DNA of 64,000 nucleotides from Arthrobacter bambusae (GCF_030812595.1 NZ_JAUSSZ010000002.1:124001-188000), one strand, 5' to 3'. Shown: positions 20,715 through 29,596, counted from the stretch's first letter. The notes: a model not told the origin generated them from the sequence alone. Numbers and translations are program-made.

Positions 20715-20756
20715 GGATCCCGGCGGGAACGCGGACAAGCCGGTCCGCCGGGATCC
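20715..20756. terminator. Bidirectional terminator hairpin between convergent genes
   Basis: GGATCCCGGCGG (20715-20726) and CCGCCGGGATCC (20745-20756) are perfect 12-bp inverted arms. They lie between the RNase H gene (+) and the WXG100 gene (-), 12 bp from the latter's stop, and could serve both. No strong U-run is present on either strand. Confidence 0.7.
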
Positions 20757-20767
20757 CTTGGCGCCTC

Positions 20768-21058
20768 CTAGTAGCTGAACCGCTGGGTGTTGCCTTGCTC
20801 GGTCTGGAGGTAACTTGCCGCGGCGGAGGCCAGTGCCAGGTTGATGGATGCCAGCGAGGCCTCCACTTTGTTCTGGGTCAACGTCCACTCAGAGATGAGG
20901 GCTTGGAAATTGTTGGCCGCTGATCCCTTCCACGTGCCTTGGAGCTCGTCCAGCCCGCGTTTCATGGCTTGGACGTCGGCGCTGATCCGATCCACGGTGG
21001 CTTTGACGTTGGCGGACTTGAGCTGGAGCTGTTCGGTATCGACGGAGATAACGCTCAT
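20768..21058 (-). CDS. WXG100 (ESAT-6-like) family protein, orphan
   Basis: The 96-residue helical protein has the diagnostic mid-chain turn Trp43-Lys-Gly45 (ELQGTWKGSAANNFQAL) between two long helices, as in Esx/WXG100 substrates of type VII secretion. No EccC/EssC, EccD or partner WXG100 gene is nearby, so the secretion apparatus, if any, must be elsewhere. The C-terminal YxxxD/E-like secretion signal is unclear: the end reads YLQTEQGNTQRFSY, and YLQTE fits the pattern. GAAAGGCC precedes the ATG. Confidence 0.9.
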   Translation of the reverse strand: MSVISVDTEQLQLKSANVKATVDRISADVQAMKRGLDELQGTWKGSAANNFQALISEWTLTQNKVEASLASINLALASAAASYLQTEQGNTQRFSY

Positions 21059-21209
21059 AGGGCGTGGCCTTTCAACTAAAACGGGTCCGCGGCTGCGGCT
21101 GGCTTGTGATCTACACCCTGAGCCTAGAAGCCCTCACCTGGACCCGACAGGGCCGAATCTCCCTATGTGGACAACTGTGGGCAGCCCGCTGAGCCAACCC
21201 GCGCAAGCG

Positions 21210-22691
21210 CTAGTCGGAGATCTCTGCCTCGGCGATACCCGCATCTTCAGGCACCTCGGACATGTCGTCCTGGAAGGGCAGGCTGACAACCAGGGTGGCC
21301 CCGCCGCCGTCGGTCTCGTCAACCCTGACGGTACCGCCGTGCGACCCGACAATTGCCGCGACAATTGCGAGGCCGAGCCCGCTTCCGCCGGTCTCACGCG
21401 TGCGTGAAGTGTCAGCCCTGTAGAACCGCTCGAAAATCCGGGGCAATTCCTCGGCCGGAATACCACTGCCGTGGTCCCGCACCTCAAGGACGGAGAATGG
21501 GCCGTCCGGAGTGTTCCGGACCCCGACGGCGAGCTCAATCGGCGTTCCTTCGGGCGTGTAGCGCAGGGCGTTGCCCACCAGGTTTCCCAGGACCTGACGA
21601 AGCTTGGCCTCGTCACCCTGGACCGGGGCACTAACGGCGGGGCCGCCGTCGAGCCCTGTCAGCGAAATCTTCCGCTCGCCCGAAGTCGCGAGGGAGTCCA
21701 CCACGGCGTCGTTCGCCAGGAGCTGCAAATCGACCGGTTTGAGCTGCAGCGGCCTTTGTTCATCCAGGCGGGCAAGCAAGAGCAGGTCTTCCACCATGGA
21801 TCCCATGCGCTTGGCTTCGCTCTCGATCCTGCCCATGGCGGTGCCCACGTCTTCCGGTGTGGCAAGGGCTCCGTGGCGGTAAAGCTCGGAGAAACCACGG
21901 ATGGTGACCAAGGGGGTACGCAACTCGTGTGAGGCATCGGCTGCGAACCGCCGCATCCTTGCCTCGGAGGCCGCACGCGCCGCGAAGGACGATTCGATGT
22001 GCGCGAGCATGGCGTTGAGGGAGGCGCCCAGGCGGCCGACTTCAGTGACCGGATTCTCGATCTCCACGCGGCGTGACAGATCACCGGCGGCGATGGCGGC
22101 CGCGGTCTTTTCAACGCGCGAGAGGGGGCGGAAGGAACGCGCAACAGTCCAGGTGGCAATGAAGAACGCGAGCACCAGGGTCAGGAGTCCGACGCCGACC
22201 ACCACGAGGGTTGCGTGTTCCATGACTTTGTCCACGGGGGACAAGGGCAGCCCGACGATGACCACCGCGTTTTGCCCTGTCCGGTTGTCAACGACGTTGA
22301 CCGCAACCACGCGCCAATTCCCGCCCGCGGTTCCACCCACCTGGAAGGGTGCGTAGTTGCGCTCCTTGGCTTCAGCGGGACTGATGCTGGCGATGTTCGG
22401 CCGATCAGTCTTGCTGCCGCCGAACGGATAGGGCGGCTGGCCCTGGATGTAGAGCGTCAGGGAATAGTCCGTGGGCACGGCGGGGCTCGCCTCGGACAGG
22501 TTGGCAAACGATTGCTGCTGCTGGGCGATCTGGACAGCAGCCTTGAGCTTGTCATCGACTTGCCCTTGGAGATAGCTCTTGACTAGCGTCAGCGTCCCGG
22601 CGCCTGTGGCGGCCAAGGCCAGCAGCAGCAGCCCCATGATGATGGCAACCAGCTGCGACCTGAGGGAGGCCGACTTCCAACGGTTAAACAA
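21210..22691 (-). CDS. Sensor histidine kinase (two membrane helices, HAMP)
   Basis: The 493-residue inner-membrane kinase has membrane helices at about 12-37 and 157-182 flanking an extracellular sensor region. A HAMP domain spans about 182-236, HisKA has phospho-acceptor His255 (DASHELRTPLVTIRGFSELY), and a HATPase domain follows with the N box around NLVGNALRYTP, a G box DHGSGIP and G2 GGSGLGLAIV. It starts 2 nt after the response-regulator stop, so the pair is one operon. The layout matches the TcrY/PhoR-like actinobacterial EnvZ class; the signal is unknown. Confidence 0.95.
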   Translation of the reverse strand: MFNRWKSASLRSQLVAIIMGLLLLALAATGAGTLTLVKSYLQGQVDDKLKAAVQIAQQQQSFANLSEASPAVPTDYSLTLYIQGQPPYPFGGSKTDRPNIASISPAEAKERNYAPFQVGGTAGGNWRVVAVNVVDNRTGQNAVVIVGLPLSPVDKVMEHATLVVVGVGLLTLVLAFFIATWTVARSFRPLSRVEKTAAAIAAGDLSRRVEIENPVTEVGRLGASLNAMLAHIESSFAARAASEARMRRFAADASHELRTPLVTIRGFSELYRHGALATPEDVGTAMGRIESEAKRMGSMVEDLLLLARLDEQRPLQLKPVDLQLLANDAVVDSLATSGERKISLTGLDGGPAVSAPVQGDEAKLRQVLGNLVGNALRYTPEGTPIELAVGVRNTPDGPFSVLEVRDHGSGIPAEELPRIFERFYRADTSRTRETGGSGLGLAIVAAIVGSHGGTVRVDETDGGGATLVVSLPFQDDMSEVPEDAGIAEAEISD

Positions 22692-22693
22692 GG

Positions 22694-23413
22694 TCAGCGC
22701 TTCTCGGCCGTCCGCAGTACGTAACCGACGCCACGCTTGGTCTGGATCAAGGCAGTGGCGTCCGGATCAATATCGACCTTGCGCCGGAGATAGGAGATAT
22801 ACGACTCCACGATTGAGGCATCGCCGTTGAAGTCGTACTCCCAAACGTGGTCCAGGATCTGCGCCTTGGAAAGCACCCGGTTCGGGTTCAGCATGAGGTA
22901 GCGCAGCAGCTTGAACTCGGTGGGTGAGAGCTCGATGATGGTGCCGCCGCGGCGGACCTCATGCGCGTCGTCGTCGAGTTCCAGGTCGTCCACGCGGATC
23001 ACGGCGTCGTCGTCTTCCATTGGCTGCGTGCGGCGCAGCACGGCGCGTATCCGGGCCACCACTTCATCCAGGCTGAAGGGCTTGGTGACGTAATCGTCGC
23101 CACCGACGGTCAGGCCCGTGACCTTGTCTTCCGTGTCGTCCTTGGCAGTCAGGAACAGGACAGGGAAGTGCTTTCCGGCGGCCCGAAGGCGGCGGGTGAC
23201 GGTGAACCCGTCCATGTCGGGGAGCATGACGTCCAGGACCGCGAGGTCCGGGGCGTGAAGATCGGCGGCAGCGAGCGCTTCGCGGCCGTTCGACGCCGCA
23301 ACGACCTCAAAGCCAGCAAAACGCAGCGAGGTGGAGAGCAGCTCACGGATGTTGGGTTCGTCGTCGACGACGAGCAGCTTGGCTTCGGGGCCGTTCTTTT
23401 TCATACCATTCAT
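22694..23413 (-). CDS. OmpR/PhoB-family response regulator
   Basis: The 239-residue protein has an N-terminal receiver (acidic pair in VVDDEP, phospho-acceptor Asp61 in LAVLDVMLPDMDG, Lys in VTKPF) and a C-terminal winged-helix DNA-binding domain (SPTEFKLLRYLMLNPNRVLS ... VESYISYLRRKVD ... RGVGYVLR). The start at ATG 23413 is preferred because GGGAG lies 5 nt upstream. Longer frames to 23473 and a shorter start at 23404 are possible. The ribosome-binding site is the 3' arm of a hairpin at 23418-23434, which may restrain translation. Confidence 0.95.
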   Translation of the reverse strand: MNGMKKNGPEAKLLVVDDEPNIRELLSTSLRFAGFEVVAASNGREALAAADLHAPDLAVLDVMLPDMDGFTVTRRLRAAGKHFPVLFLTAKDDTEDKVTGLTVGGDDYVTKPFSLDEVVARIRAVLRRTQPMEDDDAVIRVDDLELDDDAHEVRRGGTIIELSPTEFKLLRYLMLNPNRVLSKAQILDHVWEYDFNGDASIVESYISYLRRKVDIDPDATALIQTKRGVGYVLRTAEKR

Positions 23414-23417
23414 GATG

Positions 23418-23434
23418 CTCCCAGTTTCTGGGAG
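23418..23434 (-). promoter_or_regulatory. Hairpin masking the response-regulator ribosome-binding site
   Basis: On the minus strand CTCCCAG-AAA-CTGGGAG is a perfect 7-bp stem with a 3-nt loop. Its 3' arm contains GGGAG, the likely Shine-Dalgarno of the response-regulator gene, and ends 4 nt before the ATG at 23413. Confidence 0.6.
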
Positions 23435-23488
23435 TTGACTGGATGCTTGGTGTGAGAATTGTTGGTGTGCCATGGTTGTGGCACCGGG

Positions 23489-24118
23489 CTAGCTGCCGAG
23501 AGCCAGTCCGACTCCGAGCCCAGTCATAGTGAGCGCAATCCCGCCGTCGAGGATCCGCCAGGATGCCGGGCGTGCAAAGAAACCGCGCAGCAGTTTCGCG
23601 CCGAACCCGAGTGAACAAAACCACAAAATACTGCCCAGCATGGCTCCGGCCGCGAACCACCACTGCAGCCCGGGACCCTGCGCGTTTGCCACTGATCCCA
23701 GGAGCAGCACGGTGTCCAGGTAGACATGGGGGTTGAGCCACGTCAGGGCCATGACGGTGGCCAGCGCGGCCGCGAGCCCGCTTCGATCGGAACCCGACAG
23801 CTCGGCGGATTCGAGCGCTTGCGGCTTGAGGATTCGCCGCGCAGCCATCGCGCCGTACGTGACCAGGAATGCCGCGCCGACATAGCGGAGAACGACGACG
23901 GCGGCAGGCGCCGCAGTGAGCAGGGCCCCTGTGCCAAGTACCCCGGCCGCGATGAGCACGGCATCCGAGATGGCGCACACGGCAACGATCGCCCCGATGT
24001 GTTCGCCCCGGATTCCTTGCCGGAGGACGTAGGCATTTTGGGCGCCGATGGCAACAATGAGGGCCAGGCCTGTGCCGAGGCCCAAGCCGGCAGCGTGGAA
24101 GACGTTGGGGAAGTTCAT
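23489..24118 (-). CDS. lysE: LysE/ArgO family basic amino-acid exporter
   Basis: The 209-residue membrane protein has the six-helix LysE fold. The N-terminal signature GTGLALIVAIGAQNAYVLRQG is characteristic of lysine/arginine exporters, and TWLNPHVYLDTVLLLGS is a second conserved loop. It is divergent from a LysG/ArgP-type activator with a 69-bp shared promoter region, the same arrangement as lysE-lysG in Corynebacterium glutamicum. Export of excess lysine or arginine is therefore the expected role. Confidence 0.93.
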   Translation of the reverse strand: MNFPNVFHAAGLGLGTGLALIVAIGAQNAYVLRQGIRGEHIGAIVAVCAISDAVLIAAGVLGTGALLTAAPAAVVVLRYVGAAFLVTYGAMAARRILKPQALESAELSGSDRSGLAAALATVMALTWLNPHVYLDTVLLLGSVANAQGPGLQWWFAAGAMLGSILWFCSLGFGAKLLRGFFARPASWRILDGGIALTMTGLGVGLALGS

Positions 24119-24187
24119 GCTTCGAGGCTAAGTTTCACCTTCGACATTAGTCCAGCTAAATAAACTTAGGCATCGTAAGATCCTCTT

Positions 24188-25096
24188 ATGGCTAGATTCT
24201 CTTCCGAACAGTTGCACACCTTCGCCGCGGTGCTCACGGAAGGTACGCTCGACGCCGCCGCCCGATCACTGAACATCACGCCGTCGGCCGTCTCACAACG
24301 CCTCAAGGCGCTTGAGCAAGCGGCCGGCAGGGTGTTGCTGCAGCGGAGCAATCCCGCGCAGGCCACGGAGTCTGGACAAGTGGTGCTCAGGCTGGCCCGG
24401 CAGCTCGCCCAGTTGGAGGCAGACGCCGAACTCGAACTGGGCCTTCCGGGCGAATCGCCCATGGTCTCGGTTCCGATCGTGGTCAACGCGGATTCCTTGT
24501 CCGTCTGGTTCCTCAAGGCCCTCACCAGGGTGCCTGCGGAGCTTAACGCTGTCTTCGATCTCCACCGGGACGACGAACAGTATTCGACGTCCATGCTCCG
24601 TGCCGGAACGGTGATGGCCGCCGTGACCGCCACTCCCGAGCCGGTGCAAGGCTGCCGGGTGGAGCCGCTGGGGAGCATGAGATACCGCGCCGTCACCACC
24701 CCGGGATTCAGGGCCAGGTGGCTTCCCGACGGCGTGGACGTTGCCTCGTTGCGCGCAGCTCCGGCCGTGGACTTCGACCGCAAGGATGAATACCAGCACC
24801 GTTTCCTGGAGCTCCTGGGCGGCGCGGCACGGGGGACGGATCCTGCAGGGCCGCGCCACTATGTTCCGTCCAGCCAGGAGTTTGCCGAGGCTGTGCGCCT
24901 GGGACTTGGGTGGGGGCTGCTGCCTGAATCGCAATGTGGCCGGGACATAGCCCGTGGATACTTGGTGGAACTCGCGCACGAGCGTCCGTTGGACGTGCCT
25001 TTGTACTGGCAAAGGTGGCGGACACCATCGCGGATATTGGACGCGGTGACCGAGGCGGTCCGCAGCACCGCAGCGGAAGTCCTGCGGAAGGCCTGA
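24188..25096 (+). CDS. lysG: LysR-family transcriptional regulator, LysG/ArgP type
   Basis: The 302-residue protein has an N-terminal winged HTH (residues about 7-62; SSEQLHTFAAVLTEGTLDAA, ITPSAVSQRLKALEQAAGR) and a C-terminal periplasmic-binding-like effector domain (VSVPIVVNADSLSVWFL). The sequence style is that of the ArgP/IciA/LysG subgroup, which activates the divergent exporter when lysine or arginine accumulates. Its partner lysE lies head-to-head 69 bp away. Confidence 0.93.
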   Translation: MARFSSEQLHTFAAVLTEGTLDAAARSLNITPSAVSQRLKALEQAAGRVLLQRSNPAQATESGQVVLRLARQLAQLEADAELELGLPGESPMVSVPIVVNADSLSVWFLKALTRVPAELNAVFDLHRDDEQYSTSMLRAGTVMAAVTATPEPVQGCRVEPLGSMRYRAVTTPGFRARWLPDGVDVASLRAAPAVDFDRKDEYQHRFLELLGGAARGTDPAGPRHYVPSSQEFAEAVRLGLGWGLLPESQCGRDIARGYLVELAHERPLDVPLYWQRWRTPSRILDAVTEAVRSTAAEVLRKA

Positions 25097-25167
25097 CAAA
25101 CTGCCCAAAAGCCAACACGCCGGGGGCACAGTCCTAAATTGTCGGAGGGCCGTCCCACACTGGAGCC

Positions 25168-25395
25168 ATGGAAAACAAACAAGAATCACGCGTTGAAATT
25201 CAAAACGTCGAATTCCATGTCAGCTACCTGGACACGCTCTCCGGACGCATCGGGCACGAGGAGTTCAGCGACCGTTCCGCCGCTGAACGATTCGCCGCTG
25301 CGCAGCTCAAAGACGAGGACTCCTGGGCCGTCGTCGACATCGTCGCGCTGCAACCGGCCCGGCAACAGGAGCGCGCACGGCAGCTGGTGGCCTAG
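25168..25395 (+). CDS. Small conserved hypothetical protein (75 residues)
   Basis: I do not recognise a named family. The 75-residue product is charged and compact (VEFHVSYLDTLSGRIGHEEF, DEDSWAVVDIVALQPARQQE), with no membrane segment or signal peptide. GGAG lies 3-4 nt before the ATG, supporting this start over an overlapping frame beginning at 25139. It is convergent with the XPB helicase gene. A 16-bp tandem repeat bridges the two stop codons. Confidence 0.6.
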   Translation: MENKQESRVEIQNVEFHVSYLDTLSGRIGHEEFSDRSAAERFAAAQLKDEDSWAVVDIVALQPARQQERARQLVA

Positions 25396-25433
25396 CCCTT
25401 AACGTGGACAGCCCTTAAGCCGGACAGCCCCTA
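25394..25433. repeat. 16-bp tandem repeat bridging two convergent stop codons
   Basis: AGCCCTTAACGTGGAC (25394-25409) and AGCCCTTAAGCCGGAC (25410-25425) are followed by a third partial copy, AGCCCCTA. The repeat starts inside the stop codon of the small plus-strand gene and ends inside the stop codon of the minus-strand helicase (25431-25433), so it fills the junction. This is the same arrangement as at 12885-12941. Confidence 0.85.
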
Positions 25434-27074
25434 CCCGGCGGGCACGTCCTTGGCGTCCATGATCCGGTAGGCGTAGCCCTGCTCGGCGAGGAAGCGCTGC
25501 CGTTTGGCGGCAAAGTCCTGGTCCAGGGTGTCCCGGGCCACCAGCGAGTAGAAGCGTGCCGCTCGGCCATCCTGCTTGGGACGAAGCAATCGTCCCAAGC
25601 GTTGAGCCTCTTCCTGGCGGGAACCGAAAGACCCGGAAACCTGGATCGCCACGGATGCCTCGGGCAGGTCGATCGAGAAGTTGGCCACTTTGGACACCAC
25701 GAGGGTCTTGATCTCCCCGGCCCGGAAGGCATCAAACAGCTTCTGCCGCACTTTCACAGTGGTATCGCCCTTGATCACGGGAGCGTCCAGGCGCTCACCG
25801 ATCTCGTCCAACTGATCGATGTACTGGCCGATCACCAGCAGCTGCTCGCCTTGGTGCAACGCTACGAGCTGCTCCACCAAATGGGTCTTGGTCTCCGATG
25901 TCGCGCACAATCGGTATTTGTCGGCATCCTCCGCCATCGCGTAAGCCACGCGTTCGTCCCGGGGCAGGTCCACCCGGACCTCCACGCAGTCTGCCGGGGC
26001 AATGTAGCCCTGGGCCTCGATGTCCTTCCAGGGTGCGTCGTAGCGCTTGGGGCCGATCAGGCTGAAGACCTCACCCTCGCGGCCGTCCTCGCGCACAAGC
26101 GTCGCGGTCAGCCCCAGACGCCGACGCGCCTGGAGGTCAGCGGTCATCCGGAAGATCGGAGCCGGCAGCAGATGGACTTCGTCGTAGATGATGAGTCCCC
26201 AGTCGTGGCCGTCCACGAGTTCCAGGTGCGGGTAGAGTCCTCCGCGTTTGGTGGTCAGGACCTGGTAGGTGGCGATCGTGACGGGCCGGACTTCCTTGAC
26301 CGCGCCCGAATACTCGCCGATCTCATCCTCCGTCAAAGAGGTCCGCTTGAGGAGTTCGTCCTTCCATTGCCGGGCAGCGACCGTGTTGGTGACCAGGATC
26401 AGGGTGGTGGTGGAGCTCGTAGCCATGGCTGCTGCTCCCACCAAGGTCTTGCCCGCACCACAGGGCAGGACGACGACGCCGCTGCCGCCCGCCCAGAAGT
26501 TCTCCGTGGCGAGCTTCTGGTATGGACGCAGGTGCCAACCGTCCTCGTTCAGGGCAATCAGGTGCGGAGTGCCGTCCACATAGCCGGCGAGATCCTCGGC
26601 CGGCCAGCCGAGCTTGAGCAACAGCTGCTTAAGCTGTCCCCGCTGCGAGGAATGCACCACCACGGTTTCGCCGTCGATCCTCGGACCCAGCAACGGTGCG
26701 ATTTTCTTGGCCCGGATGACCTCTTCGAGTACGGGGTAGTCGTTGGTGCGCATGACCAAGCCGTGCTGCGGGTCCTTTTCCAGGCGCAAGCGGCCGTAGC
26801 GGGACATCGTCTCTTCGATGTCGATCAACAAGGAGTGCGGGACCGGGAAACGGGAGTAGCGCAGGAGCGTGTCGAGGACTCTTTCGGCGTCCAGCCCCGC
26901 GGCGCGCGCATTCCACAGGCCCAAAGGGGTGAGCCGGTAGCTGTGGACGTGTTCAGGGGCGCGCTCGAGCTCGGCGAACGCCGCGATCGCATGCCGTGCC
27001 TCGGTGGCGAGCTCGTGGTCCACTTCCAGCAGGATGGTTTTGTCGCTCTGTACGATCAGCGGACCGTCGCTCAC
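25431..27074 (-). CDS. XPB/Ssl2-type DNA helicase (bacterial XPB)
   Basis: SF2 helicase of 547 residues, the size of mycobacterial XPB. An N-terminal damage-recognition-like domain is followed by Walker A GAGKT (206-210), the DEVH box (298-301), motif III LTATLVREDG, and motif VI QEEAQRLGRLLRPK. GTG 27074 is chosen because AGGAAG lies 5 nt upstream and only 10 nt separate it from the preceding gene's stop; the frame is open to 27239 within that gene. Bacterial XPB unwinds DNA 3'-5', but its physiological role is unsettled. Co-transcription with the upstream 820-residue protein is conserved in actinobacteria. Confidence 0.94.
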   Translation of the reverse strand: MSDGPLIVQSDKTILLEVDHELATEARHAIAAFAELERAPEHVHSYRLTPLGLWNARAAGLDAERVLDTLLRYSRFPVPHSLLIDIEETMSRYGRLRLEKDPQHGLVMRTNDYPVLEEVIRAKKIAPLLGPRIDGETVVVHSSQRGQLKQLLLKLGWPAEDLAGYVDGTPHLIALNEDGWHLRPYQKLATENFWAGGSGVVVLPCGAGKTLVGAAAMATSSTTTLILVTNTVAARQWKDELLKRTSLTEDEIGEYSGAVKEVRPVTIATYQVLTTKRGGLYPHLELVDGHDWGLIIYDEVHLLPAPIFRMTADLQARRRLGLTATLVREDGREGEVFSLIGPKRYDAPWKDIEAQGYIAPADCVEVRVDLPRDERVAYAMAEDADKYRLCATSETKTHLVEQLVALHQGEQLLVIGQYIDQLDEIGERLDAPVIKGDTTVKVRQKLFDAFRAGEIKTLVVSKVANFSIDLPEASVAIQVSGSFGSRQEEAQRLGRLLRPKQDGRAARFYSLVARDTLDQDFAAKRQRFLAEQGYAYRIMDAKDVPAG

Positions 27075-27084
27075 TATTGCTTCC

Positions 27085-29547
27085 TCACTTGCTCGGATCG
27101 CCCGCAGGTTCAACATCGATGATGCGATGGATGGACAAGACTCTTTCGGTGTCCCTGGCAGCGTCGAATACCCTGACCCGGCCACCGGAAACCGATACTG
27201 GAACAACGGTTTCGGTGTTGGAATTCCCCAAGCCGTCAACCACGTTCATGGTGACCGCCTGCTTCAGCCGGATGGCTCTCTGCAGCGTTTCGAGTCCCAG
27301 TTGGGTTGCCGCCTCGCCGGTCACTTCGCCGTGGACAGTGCGATGGTGCCTCAGCAGCGCAAGCTGCGCGTCGACGTCCTCGTCCGGAGGCGCGGTCCGG
27401 GGCGCCGTGTACACGGGGCGGACGCCAGCGGCCATCGCCGTCGTCCTCTTATAGCGCACGACGGCGGTCTCCGCCTCCTGTACGGCCGGCGAGAGTCCCA
27501 GCTCGCGCAGCACCCTTGCGGTCTCCCGGGGACTTGCCGCGGAGGTCAGTACTGTGGGGGCGATCCGGACAAGTCCCAGGCTTGCGGCCCCCGGATCCCG
27601 GACCAGTTCGGAGATGGCGGACTCGTCGTCGCTTTGGATGAAACTGGGGCTGCTCGCGACGCGCAGCCGCCCGTGCCTCGAGGCGATGTCCTTGATGAGG
27701 TACCGAAGTGGCTGGGGAACGTCCGTAGCCGAATGGGCCCGCAGGAACGCGAGGATGCTTTCCGCGTCCTGGCCGGCGTCCAACGCGCGCCGGATCGAAT
27801 CTCCGGAGAAGCGGAAGATCGTGGCTGGCCCCTGCCCTTCGGCGTCGGCAAGCAGGAGCAGTTTTTCGCTCAGTTCAGGTGCGAGGTATCCGGGAGCGAC
27901 GGCGGTCAGGTCTGCTTGGAGCAGGACATGGTTAACGGCTGCAGGCAGGTGCTCGCCGAGGATGCTCAGGGCCAGATCGGGCTGTTCGGTGGCGATCGCC
28001 GAACCAAGCTGGGTCAGGGCGCCGGAGCCCATGAGCCCCAGGAGTTCCGCTTCGTGCAGGATGCCGCGGACGAGGGAACTGAACCGCCGCGACATCCGGG
28101 GCTGGGACCATTCGGCGCGCTCCATGACGGTTTCGGCGTTGAGGACGGGTGCCTTGCCGTCCGGTGCTTCTGCCTCAACGGTGAGTTCTTCGAGGATCTC
28201 CAGGATCCGCTTGCGGACCAGCGGGGCGTCGGGGCGTTGGGCCTCGGCGGACAGGGCATTGATGGAACTTGCCGCAGAGCCGGATCGCGGTGCCGCCGTG
28301 GCAGGCCCGGGGAGGGTTTGGCCCACGAGAGAGGGAGCGCGCTCGCTCGCGAGCCAAGCGTTGACCAGCCAGAGCCACTGCTCCTGGCGCGGGAGGGTGA
28401 GCCATTCCAACGATGGTGGCTGAACCCAGGTGGAACTGTCGACATCGAGGCGCAATAACCCGGACAAGGCACTGATTTCGAGTATCAATGCGGTCTCCGA
28501 CAACCCCAAGCGGAGGCTGTCGGCCAGGCGTTTGAGCTCACGCACGCCCACTCCTCCGCTGCGCAGGGTGGCCAGCGGCTGCTCGCGGACCGCGTGCAGG
28601 AGCTCACCCACCAGCCGGAGAACTTCGGCAATGGCACCCATGGCGGCATTGCGGCGCAAGGCGGCACTCGTGTGGCCTAGTTCCGGCACCGGGGGCTTCA
28701 AGGTGAAGTGGTCCACGATCGCGCCCCCGCGCAGGGACAGGCCGACGCTGTGCGGTAGTTCGACGTGGCCGGCGTCCAAGGGGACAAGCAAACCGCGGGC
28801 CAGGAGCCAGTCCACGGGCCCGACGTCGCGGCCTTCGTGCAGCACGGAGGCCTTGCGCTGGGCCTGCGGAACGGCGCCCATGGCCCAGCTTCCGAACTTG
28901 TTCAAAAGGGGACGCGTCCGTGCGGGTGCCTCGGAGAGGATGTGCTGAAGGCTCTCCGGAGTCGAGGTCCAACGCTGCAGCGCCAGCGCCGCGTCCATGG
29001 GCGTCGTGGCGGCCAGGATGTTGGCGCCGCTTTGGTGGAGTTCGGCAACAAGGTTCACCACCCGCTGGGCGAACGCCGGCTGCAGCCGCACCAACTCGGT
29101 GTAGCTGCGGCCCAGTCCGGCCGGGTAGATGCCGATGACGTCCTTGAGGCTGCCCACCGGCAAGTAGAAACGCTGCCGGCCTGGATTGTGCACCGTGCCC
29201 GGCGGATCGGCCCGGTGGATGAGGGCGAGTTCTTGGAGCCGGTTCAGGATGGGCTCAAGCGCGGCAAGGGTGGCGCCGTTGATGCACTTCTTCAGACCCG
29301 CCGCGGAGACGCTGTGGCCGGTGTCCGTGTTGGTGCACAGGTGGAGTGTCTCCAGCACCTGCATTTCCGGTTTATTGAGCCTTTCAAGGGCGCGCTGTAC
29401 GCTGACCCGGGCACTTGCCCGCGCCGCGAGTGCAGCGAAATCGGGGACCACGGGGGAGATGAGGTCCGGCCGCGCGGCGAACAGGGCCCGCAGCGAATCA
29501 TCGCTGCGCGCTTCCAGTTCCTTGCTGAGCGCGCGAATGAGGGACAT
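27085..29547 (-). CDS. Large helicase-associated protein (XPB partner, 820 residues)
   Basis: Protein of the actinobacterial 'helicase-associated domain' (Helicase_C_3-like) family, encoded immediately upstream of XPB. It has no Walker motifs and looks largely alpha-helical. The C-terminal 300 residues (VNHVLLQADLTAVAPGYLAPE, TIFRFSGDSIRRALDAGQDAE) carry the conserved domain, while the N-terminal part (LNKPEMQVLETLHL) resembles winged helices. The start at ATG 29547 (MSLIRALSKEL) is preferred over 29628 because the longer form would overlap the small membrane-protein gene; no clear ribosome-binding site is visible. Function is unknown; partnership with XPB is inferred from gene order. Confidence 0.82.
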   Translation of the reverse strand: MSLIRALSKELEARSDDSLRALFAARPDLISPVVPDFAALAARASARVSVQRALERLNKPEMQVLETLHLCTNTDTGHSVSAAGLKKCINGATLAALEPILNRLQELALIHRADPPGTVHNPGRQRFYLPVGSLKDVIGIYPAGLGRSYTELVRLQPAFAQRVVNLVAELHQSGANILAATTPMDAALALQRWTSTPESLQHILSEAPARTRPLLNKFGSWAMGAVPQAQRKASVLHEGRDVGPVDWLLARGLLVPLDAGHVELPHSVGLSLRGGAIVDHFTLKPPVPELGHTSAALRRNAAMGAIAEVLRLVGELLHAVREQPLATLRSGGVGVRELKRLADSLRLGLSETALILEISALSGLLRLDVDSSTWVQPPSLEWLTLPRQEQWLWLVNAWLASERAPSLVGQTLPGPATAAPRSGSAASSINALSAEAQRPDAPLVRKRILEILEELTVEAEAPDGKAPVLNAETVMERAEWSQPRMSRRFSSLVRGILHEAELLGLMGSGALTQLGSAIATEQPDLALSILGEHLPAAVNHVLLQADLTAVAPGYLAPELSEKLLLLADAEGQGPATIFRFSGDSIRRALDAGQDAESILAFLRAHSATDVPQPLRYLIKDIASRHGRLRVASSPSFIQSDDESAISELVRDPGAASLGLVRIAPTVLTSAASPRETARVLRELGLSPAVQEAETAVVRYKRTTAMAAGVRPVYTAPRTAPPDEDVDAQLALLRHHRTVHGEVTGEAATQLGLETLQRAIRLKQAVTMNVVDGLGNSNTETVVPVSVSGGRVRVFDAARDTERVLSIHRIIDVEPAGDPSK

Positions 29548-29596
29548 CAGTTCAACGTTACCGCCAGCCGGGTCCGCCGCAGGTTTTTCCGGCCGC

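Noticed and set aside
25602..27122. 506-residue plus-strand frame over the XPB gene
   Set aside because: No homology pattern, composition of an antisense shadow, and the minus strand has clear helicase motifs.
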